From: an uncultured Prevotella sp.
Lineage (GTDB): Bacteria; Bacteroidota; Bacteroidia; Bacteroidales; Bacteroidaceae
DNA: 14,265 nt
Assembly: GCA_902497035.1 (NCBI GenBank)
Contig: CABVDL010000069.1
Span: forward strand, 1-14,265
Direction of reading: 5' to 3'
The notes under the pieces: generated by a model
What the model was told of the DNA's origin: nothing
What the model saw: only the letters and a program-made list of their open reading frames with translations
The model's database searches: none
Program-made: the position numbers and the translations under genes
Shown here: piece by piece, positions 14,199 to 14,265 of the stretch
Layout of the letters: each line of letters opens with the position of its first letter
How positions within the stretch are numbered: the first letter of the stretch is position 1

Positions 14199-14265
14199 GC
14201 TGAGTGAGCACAAAACTGTGGCCGAGTGAACACAAATCCCGTGCTGAGTGCGCACAAATCCCGTG
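14199..14265. repeat. 22-bp tandem repeat, at least three units, running off the window
   Basis: Units at 14199-14220, 14221-14242 and 14243-14264 share the pattern GCyGAGTGnrCACAAA followed by a variable end; units 2 and 3 end ATCCCGT. Base 14265 begins a possible fourth unit. The period of 22 is two helical turns and is not a multiple of three, so it is not coding. Confidence 0.75.

Noticed and set aside
11325..14265. Short repeats as a CRISPR array
   Set aside because: The 19-bp and 22-bp units are directly adjacent with no unique spacers, and there are no cas genes.

Overview
The window looks like chromosomal DNA of a Bacteroidota species, most likely Bacteroidales and Prevotella-like. 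The grounds are the recurring Bacteroidota-type -7 promoter element TAnnTTTG in front of six genes, several exported enzymes with short Gln-rich cleavage regions, and gene families typical of gut or oral Bacteroidales (GxDLY-type SGNH hydrolase, GH31 with DUF5110, exported Tricorn-like S41 protease, fused Memo/AMMECR1). No tRNA, rRNA, CRISPR array, transposase or SusC/SusD pair was seen.

Layout. Bases 1-355 hold the DNA-binding end of an AraC-family regulator whose upstream part is cut off or frameshifted. It converges on an EamA-type drug/metabolite transporter on the minus strand (376-1299). Divergent from the transporter is a tight two-gene unit (1412-3312): an ABC-like AAA ATPase overlapping by 16 bp a DUF4435 (TOPRIM-like) protein. 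This is the gene order and domain pair of PARIS-type antiphage defence (AriA/AriB). It is followed by an exported Tricorn-type protease (3386-6646) with its own promoter.

On the minus strand, 9791 down to 6678 is a three-gene operon: a metallo-beta-lactamase-fold protein, a fused Memo-AMMECR1 protein, and the partner radical SAM enzyme. The last two make up the 'AmmeMemoRadiSam' set, whose biochemical role is still unproven. A divergent promoter region with a 20-bp tandem repeat separates this operon from an exported GxDLY/SGNH hydrolase (9960-11033). That gene converges on an exported GH31 glycosidase (13983-11470, minus).

The gap between those two convergent genes (11034-11469) contains no gene but is highly structured. 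Two perfect inverted 35-bp copies of a GC-rich palindromic repeat enclose further nested inverted repeats, making an imperfect palindrome of about 251 bp, followed by a 19-bp tandem repeat. A third copy of the palindromic repeat lies upstream of the GH31 gene, and a 22-bp tandem repeat runs off the end of the window.

The best candidates for little-described biology are the PARIS-like ATPase/DUF4435 pair, the MBL plus fused AmmeMemoRadiSam operon, and the repeat/palindrome family around the GH31 gene. All functional statements are from reading the sequence and family knowledge; no database search was run.
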